A DNA stretch of 13,363 nucleotides, taken from NCBI GenBank assembly GCA_041687095.1, contig JAWLCQ010000139.1, positions 1 through 13,363 on the forward strand. Direction: 5' to 3'. The DNA is from JAWLCQ01 sp041687095. Lineage in GTDB: Bacteria > Planctomycetota > Phycisphaerae > SM23-33. Positions 7,013-13,137 of the stretch are shown one piece after another. The notes under the pieces are model-generated. The model did not search any database, had not been told where the DNA came from, and worked only from the letters and a program-made list of their open reading frames with translations. Every line of letters starts with the position of its first letter. Position 1 is the stretch's first letter. The position numbers and the translations under genes are program-made.

Positions 7013-7060
7013 CCCTTCTCCCCTGGGGGAGAAGATGTCGCGCAGCGACAGATGAGGGGG
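7013..7060 (+). repeat. Palindromic intergenic repeat, copy 1 (CTTCTCCCC/GGGGAGAAG)
   Basis: Stem CTTCTCCCC (7015-7023) with GGGGAGAAG (7026-7034), followed by GTCGCGCAGCGAC and GATGAGGGG. This layout (pyrimidine stem, CGCAGCG, GATGAGGG) is a familiar dispersed repeat type in high-GC genomes. A relative lies in inverted orientation at 7157-7206. Confidence 0.7.
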
Positions 7061-7156
7061 GGCCCTCCCGTGCGAGAACGGGTCCACCCTCGCCGTCCGA
7101 ACCCAACCCATCCGGCTGCTCCTTGCTCGCCAGGCCGTCCTCACGTTCCGGGCGCC

Positions 7157-7206
7157 CCCTCACCCCCCTCGCTGCGCTCGGGGACCTCTCCCCGCGGGGA
7201 GAGGGG
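7157..7206 (-). repeat. Palindromic intergenic repeat, copy 2 in inverted orientation
   Basis: Read on the minus strand it has the same order as the 7013-7060 repeat: perfect stem CCTCTCCCC/GGGGAGAGG (7185-7193 and 7196-7204, 2-nt loop), then CGAGCGCAGCGAGG and GGTGAGGG. It starts 23 bp left of array B. Confidence 0.7.
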
Positions 7207-7229
7207 TTTCGGCCCCGCGCCGGACCACG

Positions 7230-7360
7230 GTGCGGAACAAACCCAACCGCACCGTGCGGAACGAAGCCAACCGGCCCGTGCAGAACAAACCCACCCGCGC
7301 CATGCAAAACGAAGCCAACCCGCGCCGTGCAAAACAAAGCCAACCGCAGCGTGCAGAACC
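7230..7360. repeat. Tandem array B of the 24-bp repeat (6 units)
   Basis: GTGC/ATGC anchors are at 7230, 7254, 7278, 7302, 7327 and 7351, again at 24- or 25-bp steps, with cores such as GTGCAGAACAAACCCACC. The orientation is the same as array A and the units are slightly more diverged (GGAAC, AAAACG variants). The last unit decays into unrelated sequence after 7360. Confidence 0.9.
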
Positions 7361-7543
7361 GACGGCCGAACCATCGCAGGCGCAACGGACGGCGCGCAGA
7401 GGATACACCCGATTCCGCGACCTCCAAGGAATTTCGAGGATGGAATCTGCAAGTGCTTGACGAGAAGCCCGTTAGAAGTGCGGAAAGTCGGTCTGTGGCG
7501 GGCCGTTCTCCCAGGCGGTTCCCGCGCAGCCGGCGGAGAGACG

Positions 7544-8524
7544 CTACGGCTTCCGCTGCGCGAACACGCCGAGGTGGTTTGCCACCGGTCGCTGACGGCC
7601 GGGGGGGACGCGGTTGTGGATGGGGCTGTTGAGCACGCGCGGGTTCCCGTCGGCGTCCTCGATCACCAGGCAGCTCGATCCGCCCCCGTCCAGGTTCAGC
7701 GCCCGCCACCCGCCGCAGCGCACGATCAGCGCGGCGAGTTCGGGCAGGGTCATGCCCTCGCTGTAGTTCGGCTGACGGCCGTCGATGACGAACAGCAGGA
7801 GCGTCCGCCCCTCGCGGTCCACCGCCGCCGCCGTCCGCGGGGCGGGCAGCGCCCGCTGCTCGTCGGTGAACCCGGCGAGCGGGCGGCCGTCGTCCACCAG
7901 CAGAACCGAGGCGCTGATGGCGTTGTACGCGCCCGCCACGCCCCGGCCGATCGTCGCGCGGTTGTCCCGCGTAATCGCCAGCGTGTACGCCCCCGAGCCC
8001 CACGAGTACTGCTTCCCCCGCGACACCGCCGGTCCCACCACGTTCACCCCGTCGCCCGCGTGCGGGTAGTAGTCCCACGGGCCCTTGTCCCGCCACGGGT
8101 AGAAGAACATCGCGTTGATCGCGAGCTGGCAGCGGGAGTCGCGGAGGAACTGCGAGCAGGTCTTCGCCTCCAGCGGCCGCTTGCCCACGGGGGCGGGCGG
8201 GGTGACGAGGAACTCGATTCCGGGGGCGTCGAGGTCGATGCGGACGACGTGGGCGACGATCGGGCGGGGGGCGGAGAGGACCTCGCGCGTGTACGTGACG
8301 CCCTGGAACAGCGGGGCGTCGGTGAGCGGGTCGGGCGGGAGGCGGTGATGGTACCAGAGGCTGTACGCCCCGCCGCCCAGCAGCACGACGGTGAGGACGA
8401 CGAACGGGAACGCCATCGCGCGCCGCCACCACCGCGCCCGCCCTCGCCGCAGCGCCCACGCGATGGCGGCGCACAGCAGCGCTCCGCCCAGTGCTCCGAG
8501 AGTAAGGAGACTCATCGTACCCAT
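7544..8524 (-). CDS. Membrane-anchored phosphodiester glycosidase (NAGPA domain)
   Basis: About 326 aa if the start is ATG 8524 (MGTMSLL). ATG 8515 is an equally reasonable choice, and neither has a clear Shine-Dalgarno. Two hydrophobic helices lie at about residues 5-25 and 36-56, separated by an Arg-rich turn (RRGRARWWRR). The rest should be periplasmic. The soluble part has features of the NAGPA family (N-acetylglucosamine-1-phosphodiester alpha-N-acetylglucosaminidase and bacterial exopolysaccharide relatives): CQLAINAMFFYPW, AVDREGRTLLLFVIDGRQPNYSEGMTL kept as separate short blocks, and the signature ALNLDGGGSS near residue 275. Such enzymes cleave sugar-phosphodiester bonds in polysaccharide or cell-surface glycans. 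Substrate unknown. The stop is 183 bp from array B; the upstream gap to the SGNH gene is 232 bp, so the two may be separate transcripts. Confidence 0.87.
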   Translation of the reverse strand: MGTMSLLTLGALGGALLCAAIAWALRRGRARWWRRAMAFPFVVLTVVLLGGGAYSLWYHHRLPPDPLTDAPLFQGVTYTREVLSAPRPIVAHVVRIDLDAPGIEFLVTPPAPVGKRPLEAKTCSQFLRDSRCQLAINAMFFYPWRDKGPWDYYPHAGDGVNVVGPAVSRGKQYSWGSGAYTLAITRDNRATIGRGVAGAYNAISASVLLVDDGRPLAGFTDEQRALPAPRTAAAVDREGRTLLLFVIDGRQPNYSEGMTLPELAALIVRCGGWRALNLDGGGSSCLVIEDADGNPRVLNSPIHNRVPPGRQRPVANHLGVFAQRKP

Positions 8525-8652
8525 GCTACGCGACGGGGGGGCGAATGGTTGAAACCGAAATCCTGCCGCCGATCCTCCCGGGGCACTTGGATTCCGCCAT
8601 TGACGCTCTACAACGTTGTCATAAGCGTTCCAGTTGGCTCTCGGATGGCTGC

Positions 8653-8684
8653 CGTGGTTTGCGGAGCACGGCGGAGCAACCACG
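8653..8684. repeat. Hairpin in the gap between the NAGPA and SGNH genes
   Basis: CGTGGTTTGC (8653-8662) pairs with GCAACCACG (8676-8684) with one bulged T. It lies 73 bp beyond the SGNH hydrolase stop on the minus strand, a possible 3'-end structure without a T-tract. Confidence 0.4.
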
Positions 8685-8756
8685 TCCAATCGACACTGCC
8701 TGCGACGTATCTGGGATGCGCATCAGAGCCTGAAGTGAGCGTCAGGCCTCCGCGAG

Positions 8757-9803
8757 CTACTCCCCCAGCAGGCGCAGGATGGGTTCGGTCAGCGCGTCGG
8801 CCGCGGCGGCGTGACCGGGGGGGGAGAAGTGCGACGGGTCGATGAACAGGCGGTAGCCCTCTCCGGTGGCGGCGAAGGCGGGCAGCAGGTCGACCGCGGG
8901 CACGCCGTGCTCCTTCGCCCACGCCAGCAGGCGGTCCTGCGGCTGGCGGAGGCGGAGCGGGTCCCCGAGTTGGAAGCTGTACGGGGCGATGGCGAGGAGC
9001 AGCGGGATGTGGTGTTCGGCGGCGAGGCGGCGGATGCCGTCGAGTTCGCCCAGCGCCACCTCCCAGGCCGCCTCGAGTTCCTCGCTGAGCGCGTCGCTCG
9101 CGAGCTTCTCGACGCGGTACTCCTCGCGGTCGCGGGCGATGCCCTGCCCCGCCCGCACGATCCGCTCGAACGCCCGCGAGTGCCGCACCAGCCACCCGTA
9201 CAGCCCCTCGAGGGTGTGGCGGGTGTCGATGCCCATGAAGACGTTGTCCCCGCCGTACGCCGCGAGGCGGGTGTAGCGCTCCGTCACGTCGTTGAGGCAG
9301 AACTGCAGGACGATGAGGTCCGGCGCCAGGCCCAGCCCCCGCGTGCGGAGCAGCGCCGCCTGCTGGAAGGTGGAGTAGCCCGGCACGGCGGCGTTGATGA
9401 CCTCGACGGTCCGCGGGGCGCACCGCCGCTGCAGGGCCTGCTCCAACCGCCAAGGGTAGCACAGCCCGTAGTCGCGCACCCCGTGGCCCCAGGAGACGGA
9501 GTCGCCCAGGAGCAGCACCTTGACGTCCGCGTCGGGGCGGTAGGGGGTGTCCCGAAAGCCCAGCTCGTTCGTGCCGAACGATCCCGTCGCCCGGGGCCGC
9601 AACCGCCAGATCAGCTCCGGGTCGGGCTCGACCGCCCCCCCGAAGGTCTCCGTCGCGTCGCGGTGGGGGAAGAGGCGGCCGAGGCCCTCGGCGAGGCCCA
9701 GCAGGACGAGCAGGGGAACCAGCGCGAACACCACGCGCTTCCGCCACGAGCGGCGGACGGATGGGCGATGCTGCACGGATGGATCGGTCAGGCGTTGCTG
9801 CAT
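8757..9803 (-). CDS. Membrane-anchored SGNH/GDSL hydrolase-like protein
   Basis: A 348-aa protein from ATG 9803. A short basic N-terminus (RRSWRKR) precedes one transmembrane helix at about residues 24-41. The catalytic part should therefore lie in the periplasm or outside. The SGNH block I is LLLGDSVSWGHG with Ser102 as likely nucleophile. The block III Asn is in QFCLNDV, and the block V Asp/His pair is in DPSHFSPPGH near the C-terminus, so the triad looks complete. Members act as esterases, lipases or polysaccharide deacetylases/acyltransferases; the anchored type is common near exopolysaccharide genes. LGFRDTPY before the GDS block is typical of that subgroup. Longer in-frame starts up to 10022 add only low-complexity sequence. 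No clear Shine-Dalgarno is seen at 9803. Substrate unknown. Confidence 0.86.
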   Translation of the reverse strand: MQQRLTDPSVQHRPSVRRSWRKRVVFALVPLLVLLGLAEGLGRLFPHRDATETFGGAVEPDPELIWRLRPRATGSFGTNELGFRDTPYRPDADVKVLLLGDSVSWGHGVRDYGLCYPWRLEQALQRRCAPRTVEVINAAVPGYSTFQQAALLRTRGLGLAPDLIVLQFCLNDVTERYTRLAAYGGDNVFMGIDTRHTLEGLYGWLVRHSRAFERIVRAGQGIARDREEYRVEKLASDALSEELEAAWEVALGELDGIRRLAAEHHIPLLLAIAPYSFQLGDPLRLRQPQDRLLAWAKEHGVPAVDLLPAFAATGEGYRLFIDPSHFSPPGHAAAADALTEPILRLLGE

Positions 9804-9993
9804 GTGTGAAGCGCCCCAGGAGTCCAACGCATCCCGATGCCCTGCAGGCGGACACCTCCCGGGACACCCTCCCGAGCATCGCCCATCATACCCCGCCCCG
9901 TCCCCGAGTGCCAACCTCCCCGCGTCCCCGCGGGCCATCGCAAAGTCGCCGTCGCGGGCGCCAGGGGTTCGCAGAACCCGTGTTCCGCCTCGC

Positions 9994-10053
9994 GCTCGTA
10001 CGAGCACGGCTGTAAACAGCACAGCCGTGGCACCCGGCGAGACGCCCGTGCCA
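9994..10053. repeat. Cluster of palindromes of the CACGGCTGT/CCCGTGCCA type
   Basis: Three adjacent structures are visible. GCTCGTACGAGC is a perfect 12-bp palindrome (9994-10005). CACGGCTGT (10005-10013) pairs with ACAGCCGTG (10021-10029) across a 7-nt loop. TGGCAC (10028-10033) pairs with GTGCCA (10048-10053) around GAGACGCCC. The wording (GGCACGGGCGTCTCGCC on the minus strand) resembles dispersed palindromes common in Planctomycetota, as I remember them. A further imperfect hairpin lies at 10078-10101. Confidence 0.7.
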
Positions 10054-10193
10054 CGATCGTGCGATGGCCCCGCGTTCGCGGAAGATTCTCAAGAATTCCG
10101 CAAGATCCCGAACCCCGTTTGCCGATGGTAAGTAGCAGATAAAGAAGAGCAAAACCTGTCACTCTCTTTCTCCTCCTCGTTCTCTTTCAGTGG

Positions 10194-10224
10194 GACCCGG
10201 CCCGCAAGGCCGGGTCTTTTTTTT
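10194..10224 (+). terminator. Strong rho-independent terminator
   Basis: A perfect 9-bp GC-rich stem, GACCCGGCC (10194-10202) with GGCCGGGTC (10208-10216), closes a 5-nt CGCAA loop. Eight T residues (10217-10224) follow. It acts on the plus strand, upstream of the putative porin promoter, so it does not terminate the porin. No gene on this strand precedes it in the window. Confidence 0.9.
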
Positions 10225-10258
10225 CTCCCCCGCCGGCCGCTTTCCGCCGACAAGAGCA

Positions 10259-10302
10259 TTGACGCGCGGGCCGTCGATATTACTATATGCCATGTCGTAA
10301 TA
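10259..10302 (+). promoter_or_regulatory. Candidate porin promoter with TATTAC/GTAATA inverted repeat
   Basis: TTGACG (10259-10264) resembles a -35 box. The AT-rich run TATTACTATATG (10278-10289) offers -10 candidates; TATATG gives a 19-bp spacer, longer than ideal. The 6-bp arms TATTAC (10278-10283) and GTAATA (10297-10302) are a perfect inverted repeat with a 13-bp gap, overlapping the likely start site. This fits an operator for a dimeric repressor. It is the most AT-rich spot in the region. Confidence 0.4.
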
Positions 10303-10336
10303 CTCGCTGTCCGGCCTGCATGAGAAGGAGCTTCAC

Positions 10337-11671
10337 GTGACTGTCCTCCCCCGCGCCCTGCCGTCCCTCCTCGTCCTCGCCCTCGCCGTGCCCCTCCTCG
10401 CCGACCCGCCCGCCGCCGACCCCCCGGCCCGCGCGCCGTCGGAGTTCGCCGAGTGGGAAACCGCCGCCAACGAGTGGTTCGGGCTCGGGAGGCGGCTGGA
10501 GGAGGACCTGGGGATCCACGTCGCCCTTGGGGTGACGCAGGTATACCAGGCCAACACGCGCGGGGCCCTCAGCACCGACAGCCACCACGACCGCTACAGC
10601 GGCAGCGTGGACATCGAGGGCGAGTTCGATCTCGAAACGCTCCTCGGGCTGCCCGGGGGGTCGGTGTACCTGCTGGTGGAGGCCAGTTGGAACGATGGGA
10701 TCGACGGGCGGTCCATCGGGTCGGTCTTCGCCGCCCCCAACGCCGACGCGGCCGGCGACGCGTGCCTCAACGTCGCCGAGCTGTGGTATCAGCAGGAGCT
10801 GCTGGGTGGGCGGGGCCGCCTGCGCGCGGGCAAGCTCGACCTGACCAACGGGTTCGAGGTGCGGGGCGTGCCGAGTGCGTTCGACGGCAGCCGCTTCGCC
10901 AACGACGAGGTCACCCAGTTCCTCAACGCCGCCCTCGTGAACAACCCGACGATCCCGTTCCCGGACTACGGGCTGGGCGTGATGGTCCACGTCGAGCCGG
11001 TGGACGGCTGGTACCTCGCCGCCGCCCTCGCCGACGCCGACGCCCACCCCCGCACCACCGGGTTCGACAACGCCTTCCACGGGACGGACCACTTCTTCAG
11101 CATCTACGAGACGGGCGTGGTCCCCGCGTTCGACTCGCCCAACGGAACGCTCCAGGGGGCGTACCGCGCGGGCGTGTGGTACGACCCCCAGCCGAAGGAA
11201 CGCTGGAACGGATCGACCAAGCGCGACGACGTGGGCTTCTACGCCAGCCTGGACCAGATGGTCTGGCGGGAGCGGTGCGCCGCCGTCGTCGAGGAACCCG
11301 CCGCCGCCGGGGTCGCCGAGGCCCCCGAGGGCGACGACGCGAGCCCGCAGGGGATCGGCGTGTTCGCCCGCTACGGCTGGGCGGACCCCGACGTGAGCCC
11401 CCTCCAGTGCTTCTGGAGCGTCGGGGCCAATTGGCAAGGCCCGCTGCCCGGGCGGGACGGGGACGTGCTGGCGGTGGGGGTGGCGCAGGGACGGCTGGTG
11501 GAGGCGGGGGGCTTCACGGACGAGCACGAGACGGTCCTGGAGCTGTACTACCGCATCCTCGTCACCCCGTTCCTCGAAGTGACCCCCGACGTGCAGTACA
11601 TCCTCAACCCCGGTGGGACGGGCGAGGACGACGCGATCGTCGTCGGACTTCGCGTACAGGTGACGTTCTGA
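10337..11671 (+). CDS. Carbohydrate-selective porin, OprB family
   Basis: The 444-aa protein starts at GTG, with AAGGAG (10325-10330) 6 nt upstream. A signal peptide is clear: a basic start, the core LPSLLVLALAVPLLA, and likely cleavage near residue 22. The mature part has the OprB pattern. LGIHVALGVTQVYQANTRG is followed by a membrane-strand block (SGSVDIEGEFDLETLLGLPG), and the second half contains YGLGVMVHVEP, ALADADAHP, a GVWYDP strand and GIGVFARYGWADPDVSP. It ends LRVQVTF, with the aromatic C-terminal residue expected of outer-membrane barrels. OprB proteins form 16-strand barrels that let sugars cross the outer membrane. The loop VVEEPAAAGVAEAPEGDD is a lineage-specific insert. It is the only plus-strand gene and is monocistronic. 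Confidence 0.93.
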   Translation: MTVLPRALPSLLVLALAVPLLADPPAADPPARAPSEFAEWETAANEWFGLGRRLEEDLGIHVALGVTQVYQANTRGALSTDSHHDRYSGSVDIEGEFDLETLLGLPGGSVYLLVEASWNDGIDGRSIGSVFAAPNADAAGDACLNVAELWYQQELLGGRGRLRAGKLDLTNGFEVRGVPSAFDGSRFANDEVTQFLNAALVNNPTIPFPDYGLGVMVHVEPVDGWYLAAALADADAHPRTTGFDNAFHGTDHFFSIYETGVVPAFDSPNGTLQGAYRAGVWYDPQPKERWNGSTKRDDVGFYASLDQMVWRERCAAVVEEPAAAGVAEAPEGDDASPQGIGVFARYGWADPDVSPLQCFWSVGANWQGPLPGRDGDVLAVGVAQGRLVEAGGFTDEHETVLELYYRILVTPFLEVTPDVQYILNPGGTGEDDAIVVGLRVQVTF

Positions 11672-11704
11672 GCGAGCCGGCGCTGTCCCGTGATTCCCCA
11701 TGAT

Positions 11705-11728
11705 GAGTGGGGATGAACGCGGATGAAC
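11705..11728 (+). repeat. GATGAACGCGGATGAAC-type repeat, copy 1
   Basis: A 24-bp sequence that recurs inverted at 12167-12190 with two mismatches. The repeated GATGAACGC unit is a common intergenic type in high-GC bacteria, as I remember it. It begins 34 bp after the porin stop codon. Confidence 0.75.
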
Positions 11729-11754
11729 CAGATAAGGAAAGAGCAGGAATGCAT

Positions 11755-11801
11755 GGGATGCAAGGGATGGGGGAGGCAGAGAGCCTTGAGGGTTGCATCC
11801 C
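11755..11801 (+). terminator. Hairpin downstream of the porin gene
   Basis: GGGATGCAA (11755-11763) and TTGCATCCC (11793-11801) are perfectly inverted around a 29-nt loop. The structure sits 84 bp after the porin stop and is followed by TCGGTTCTTCTC rather than a clean T-run. It may end or protect the porin mRNA. Confidence 0.35.
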
Positions 11802-11837
11802 TCGGTTCTTCTCTGATCCGCGTAACCGTTCACGGGA

Positions 11838-11861
11838 GGTGCGGGTGAGGAGCCCCGCACC
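11838..11861. repeat. Short GC hairpin next to the CCGTTCAC motif
   Basis: GGTGCGGG (11838-11845) pairs with CCCGCACC (11854-11861) around an 8-nt loop. It directly follows the GTAACCGTTCACG motif that also accompanies the cloverleaf elements. Confidence 0.6.
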
Positions 11862-11934
11862 GCCTCGAAAAAGGGGACAGGCACCTGCGCGGCGAGAAGC
11901 ATGCCGCTACGGAGCCAGTCCCCTTTTTCGAGGC
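11862..11934. repeat. REP-like palindrome with 17-bp perfect arms
   Basis: GCCTCGAAAAAGGGGAC (11862-11878) and its exact complement (11918-11934) flank a 39-bp core containing AGGCACC and a small GCGGC/GCCGC hairpin (11889-11893, 11903-11907). The AAAAAGGGGACAGGCACC wording is typical of REP elements mobilised by IS200/IS605-like REP-associated tyrosine transposases, as I remember them. No such transposase is in the window. It may also work as a bidirectional terminator between convergent genes. Confidence 0.75.
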
Positions 11935-11977
11935 TCCCTGCCAATCGACGCCGCCTGCGAACCGACGGGGACCCGTG

Positions 11978-12172
11978 TCAGTCCTCGTCGGGGATCTCGA
12001 TCTCCTCGGGCGGGATCCAGATGACCTCGCCCTTGTCGTTGACGGTGGCGACGGGGTTCCCGAGGAGCTTGTGCATGCGGAGGGCGTCGCGGATGCCGCG
12101 GCGCATGGCACGGTCGATCTCCGGTCCCGCCGCTCGCAGGGCGTCAACGGTGCGTGGCTTTGTCGCGTTCAT
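11978..12172 (-). CDS. Small conserved-looking protein of 64 aa, function unknown
   Basis: The product, starting MNATKPRTVDALRAAG, has a charged helix (residues ~15-36, EIDRAMRRGIRDALRMHKLLGN). A short beta-like end follows, GEVIWIPPEEIEIPDED. Proteins with this helix plus V/I-W-I-P-P-E-E-I tail recur as small hypothetical proteins in Planctomycetota and cyanobacteria, as I remember them. I know no function. The gene lies 39 bp after the smsB-like stop, so it is probably in the same transcript. The start ATG, preceded by GGGGA 8 nt upstream, sits inside a GATGAACGC-type repeat. An upstream ATG at 12192 meets a stop after seven codons. The acidic tail and size would suit an antitoxin or an adaptor, but nothing shows this directly. 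Confidence 0.72.
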   Translation of the reverse strand: MNATKPRTVDALRAAGPEIDRAMRRGIRDALRMHKLLGNPVATVNDKGEVIWIPPEEIEIPDED

Positions 12173-12190
12173 CTGCGTTCATCCCCGCTC
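12167..12190 (-). repeat. GATGAACGCGGATGAAC-type repeat, copy 2
   Basis: Inverted relative to 11705-11728, with 22 of 24 positions the same. It spans the ribosome-binding region and start codon of the 64-aa gene, so the repeat seems to supply the translation start. Confidence 0.75.
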
Positions 12191-12211
12191 ATATGGGACC
12201 CGCGGAGGGCC

Positions 12212-13132
12212 TCAACTGAGCAGCCCGGCGATGATGAGGTCGCTGGCCTCGTCCTCGGTGAGCCCGCGGGCCATGAGGGTCTGGAGCTGGCGGGTGTCCA
12301 CGGAGCCCAGGGCGGCCTCGTGGGTGATGTGGGCCTTGGGGTGGTTGACCTCGACGATCGGGACCGCCGACGCGGTGCCCTGGCCCTGGAGGATCTCCTT
12401 GCAGTCCACGTGTCCGCGGGCGTAGGCGGCCGAGGCGGTGAGTTTGTTGTAGACCTCGGCCCGCGCGGTGTCGCGGACGGCGACGCGGGAGGTGAGGGCC
12501 CCGCGGGCATACTCGCCCGCCAGGTGCCCCGTCTCGCGAATGCGGATCACGTCCGCCCCGCGCCCGCTGATCTTGGCCGTCATCTCCATCACCCCATGGG
12601 CCGCGCAGGTGGTCTCGTAGTCGATGTCGATGAGGCCCACGCGCCCCTGGAGGAGTTCGAAGTCGGTCTTGAAGCGCCCGCCCTCGGCGACGTCGACGAC
12701 GGCCTTGGGGACGACGGTGATGCCCCCGGCGTCGGAGTGGATGTGGCGCTCGAAGTAGGTGTACTGCGCGTGGGCGCCCACGCGGATGCGCCCGTCCATC
12801 TCGTGGCGGACATCGATGGCGTTGGGGAAGATGCAGTGGGCGACGACGTCGATCCTCGAGTCGTCGCCCGTCGCCAGGTCCAGCCCGATCCGCTGGACGC
12901 CCTCGGCCTGCAGGAGCCCGAAGCACATGTGCACGGGCTTGGCGATCTGCACGCCCGCGTCGAGGCGGATGACGATCCGCACGCCCTCGCCCTCGCGCCC
13001 GACGTCCACGTGCAGCCCCGCAACGGTGCGGGAGCTGATGACCTCGTGGAGCCCGATGACCAGGTGCGCGACGTCGGGGTCGTGCATCTGCTTGTGAATC
13101 CTCGCAATGCCCGCAAGATCTGCAACTTCCAT
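12212..13132 (-). CDS. smsB: SufB/SufD-like Fe-S scaffold, minimal SmsB type
   Basis: A 306-aa SufBD-family protein that would form the scaffold of an Fe-S cluster assembly complex with the ATPase encoded just upstream. ATG 13132 is 5 nt after the smsC stop, with AGGGA upstream. The alternative start at 13186 would overlap smsC in another frame. The beta-helix core is short compared with E. coli SufB (~495 aa) or SufD (~423 aa). Visible marks: KPVHMCFGLLQ, VAHCIFPNA, a SufB-like GHVDCKEIL, and the C-terminal block VNHPKAHITHEAALGSVDTR followed by LMARGLTEDEA. These blocks resemble the archaeal MJ0034-type protein, as I remember it, more than E. coli SufB/D. Four Cys (CFG, HCI, TTCAAH, DCK) could hold or pass the cluster. 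Telling SmsB from SufD needs a tree; no sufS, sufU or sufE is in view. Confidence 0.87.
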   Translation of the reverse strand: MEVADLAGIARIHKQMHDPDVAHLVIGLHEVISSRTVAGLHVDVGREGEGVRIVIRLDAGVQIAKPVHMCFGLLQAEGVQRIGLDLATGDDSRIDVVAHCIFPNAIDVRHEMDGRIRVGAHAQYTYFERHIHSDAGGITVVPKAVVDVAEGGRFKTDFELLQGRVGLIDIDYETTCAAHGVMEMTAKISGRGADVIRIRETGHLAGEYARGALTSRVAVRDTARAEVYNKLTASAAYARGHVDCKEILQGQGTASAVPIVEVNHPKAHITHEAALGSVDTRQLQTLMARGLTEDEASDLIIAGLLS

Positions 13133-13137
13133 GGCGA

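Larger units (their letters stand above)
6609..7543. other. 935-bp gene-free, repeat-rich interval
   Basis: Several long frames are open here only because the G+C content is high and the tandem repeat lacks stops. None resembles a protein family. The interval holds the hydantoinase fusion's leader and putative promoter, two 24-bp repeat arrays plus a single unit, and two inverted palindromic repeats. The stretch 7361-7543 runs up to the stop of the phosphodiester glycosidase gene, and I see nothing recognisable in it. Confidence 0.7.
9804..10336. other. 533-bp divergent intergenic region
   Basis: It separates the minus-strand SGNH gene from the plus-strand porin. From left to right it contains plain GC-rich sequence, a cluster of palindromes (9994-10101), a pyrimidine tract (about 10158-10190), a strong plus-strand terminator (10194-10224), and the AT-rich porin promoter region (10259-10302). 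No protein gene is convincing. Frames opening near 10162 on the minus strand are discussed in the findings. Confidence 0.7.
11672..11977. other. 306-bp convergent intergenic region packed with repeats
   Basis: Lying between the porin stop and the stop of the 64-aa gene, it contains in order: a GATGAACGCGGATGAAC repeat (11705-11728), a 9-bp-stem hairpin (11755-11801), the motif GTAACCGTTCACG (11822-11834), a GGTGCGGG/CCCGCACC hairpin (11838-11861) and a 17-bp perfect inverted repeat (11862-11934). No coding sequence is credible. Confidence 0.7.

Noticed and set aside
6703..7360. CRISPR array
   Set aside because: The units are direct 24-bp tandem repeats with only ~6 bp of variation between them, no unique spacers and no cas genes.
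6609..8474. A continuous minus-strand frame that would make one ~1594-aa protein with the hydantoinase gene
   Set aside because: The extra part is the glycosidase gene in another frame plus the tandem repeats. The DUF1638 domain begins right after the TTG that has a good ribosome-binding site.
8525..8756. Extended N-terminus of the glycosidase from 8689
   Set aside because: The added ~55 residues lack family features and would sit in front of the first membrane helix. The region contains a hairpin and looks non-coding.
10128..10190. GTAAGT ... pyrimidine tract ... CAG, resembling a eukaryotic intron
   Set aside because: There is no coding sequence on either side, and the gene set is bacterial. 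The tract lies before a bacterial terminator, so the likeness is chance.
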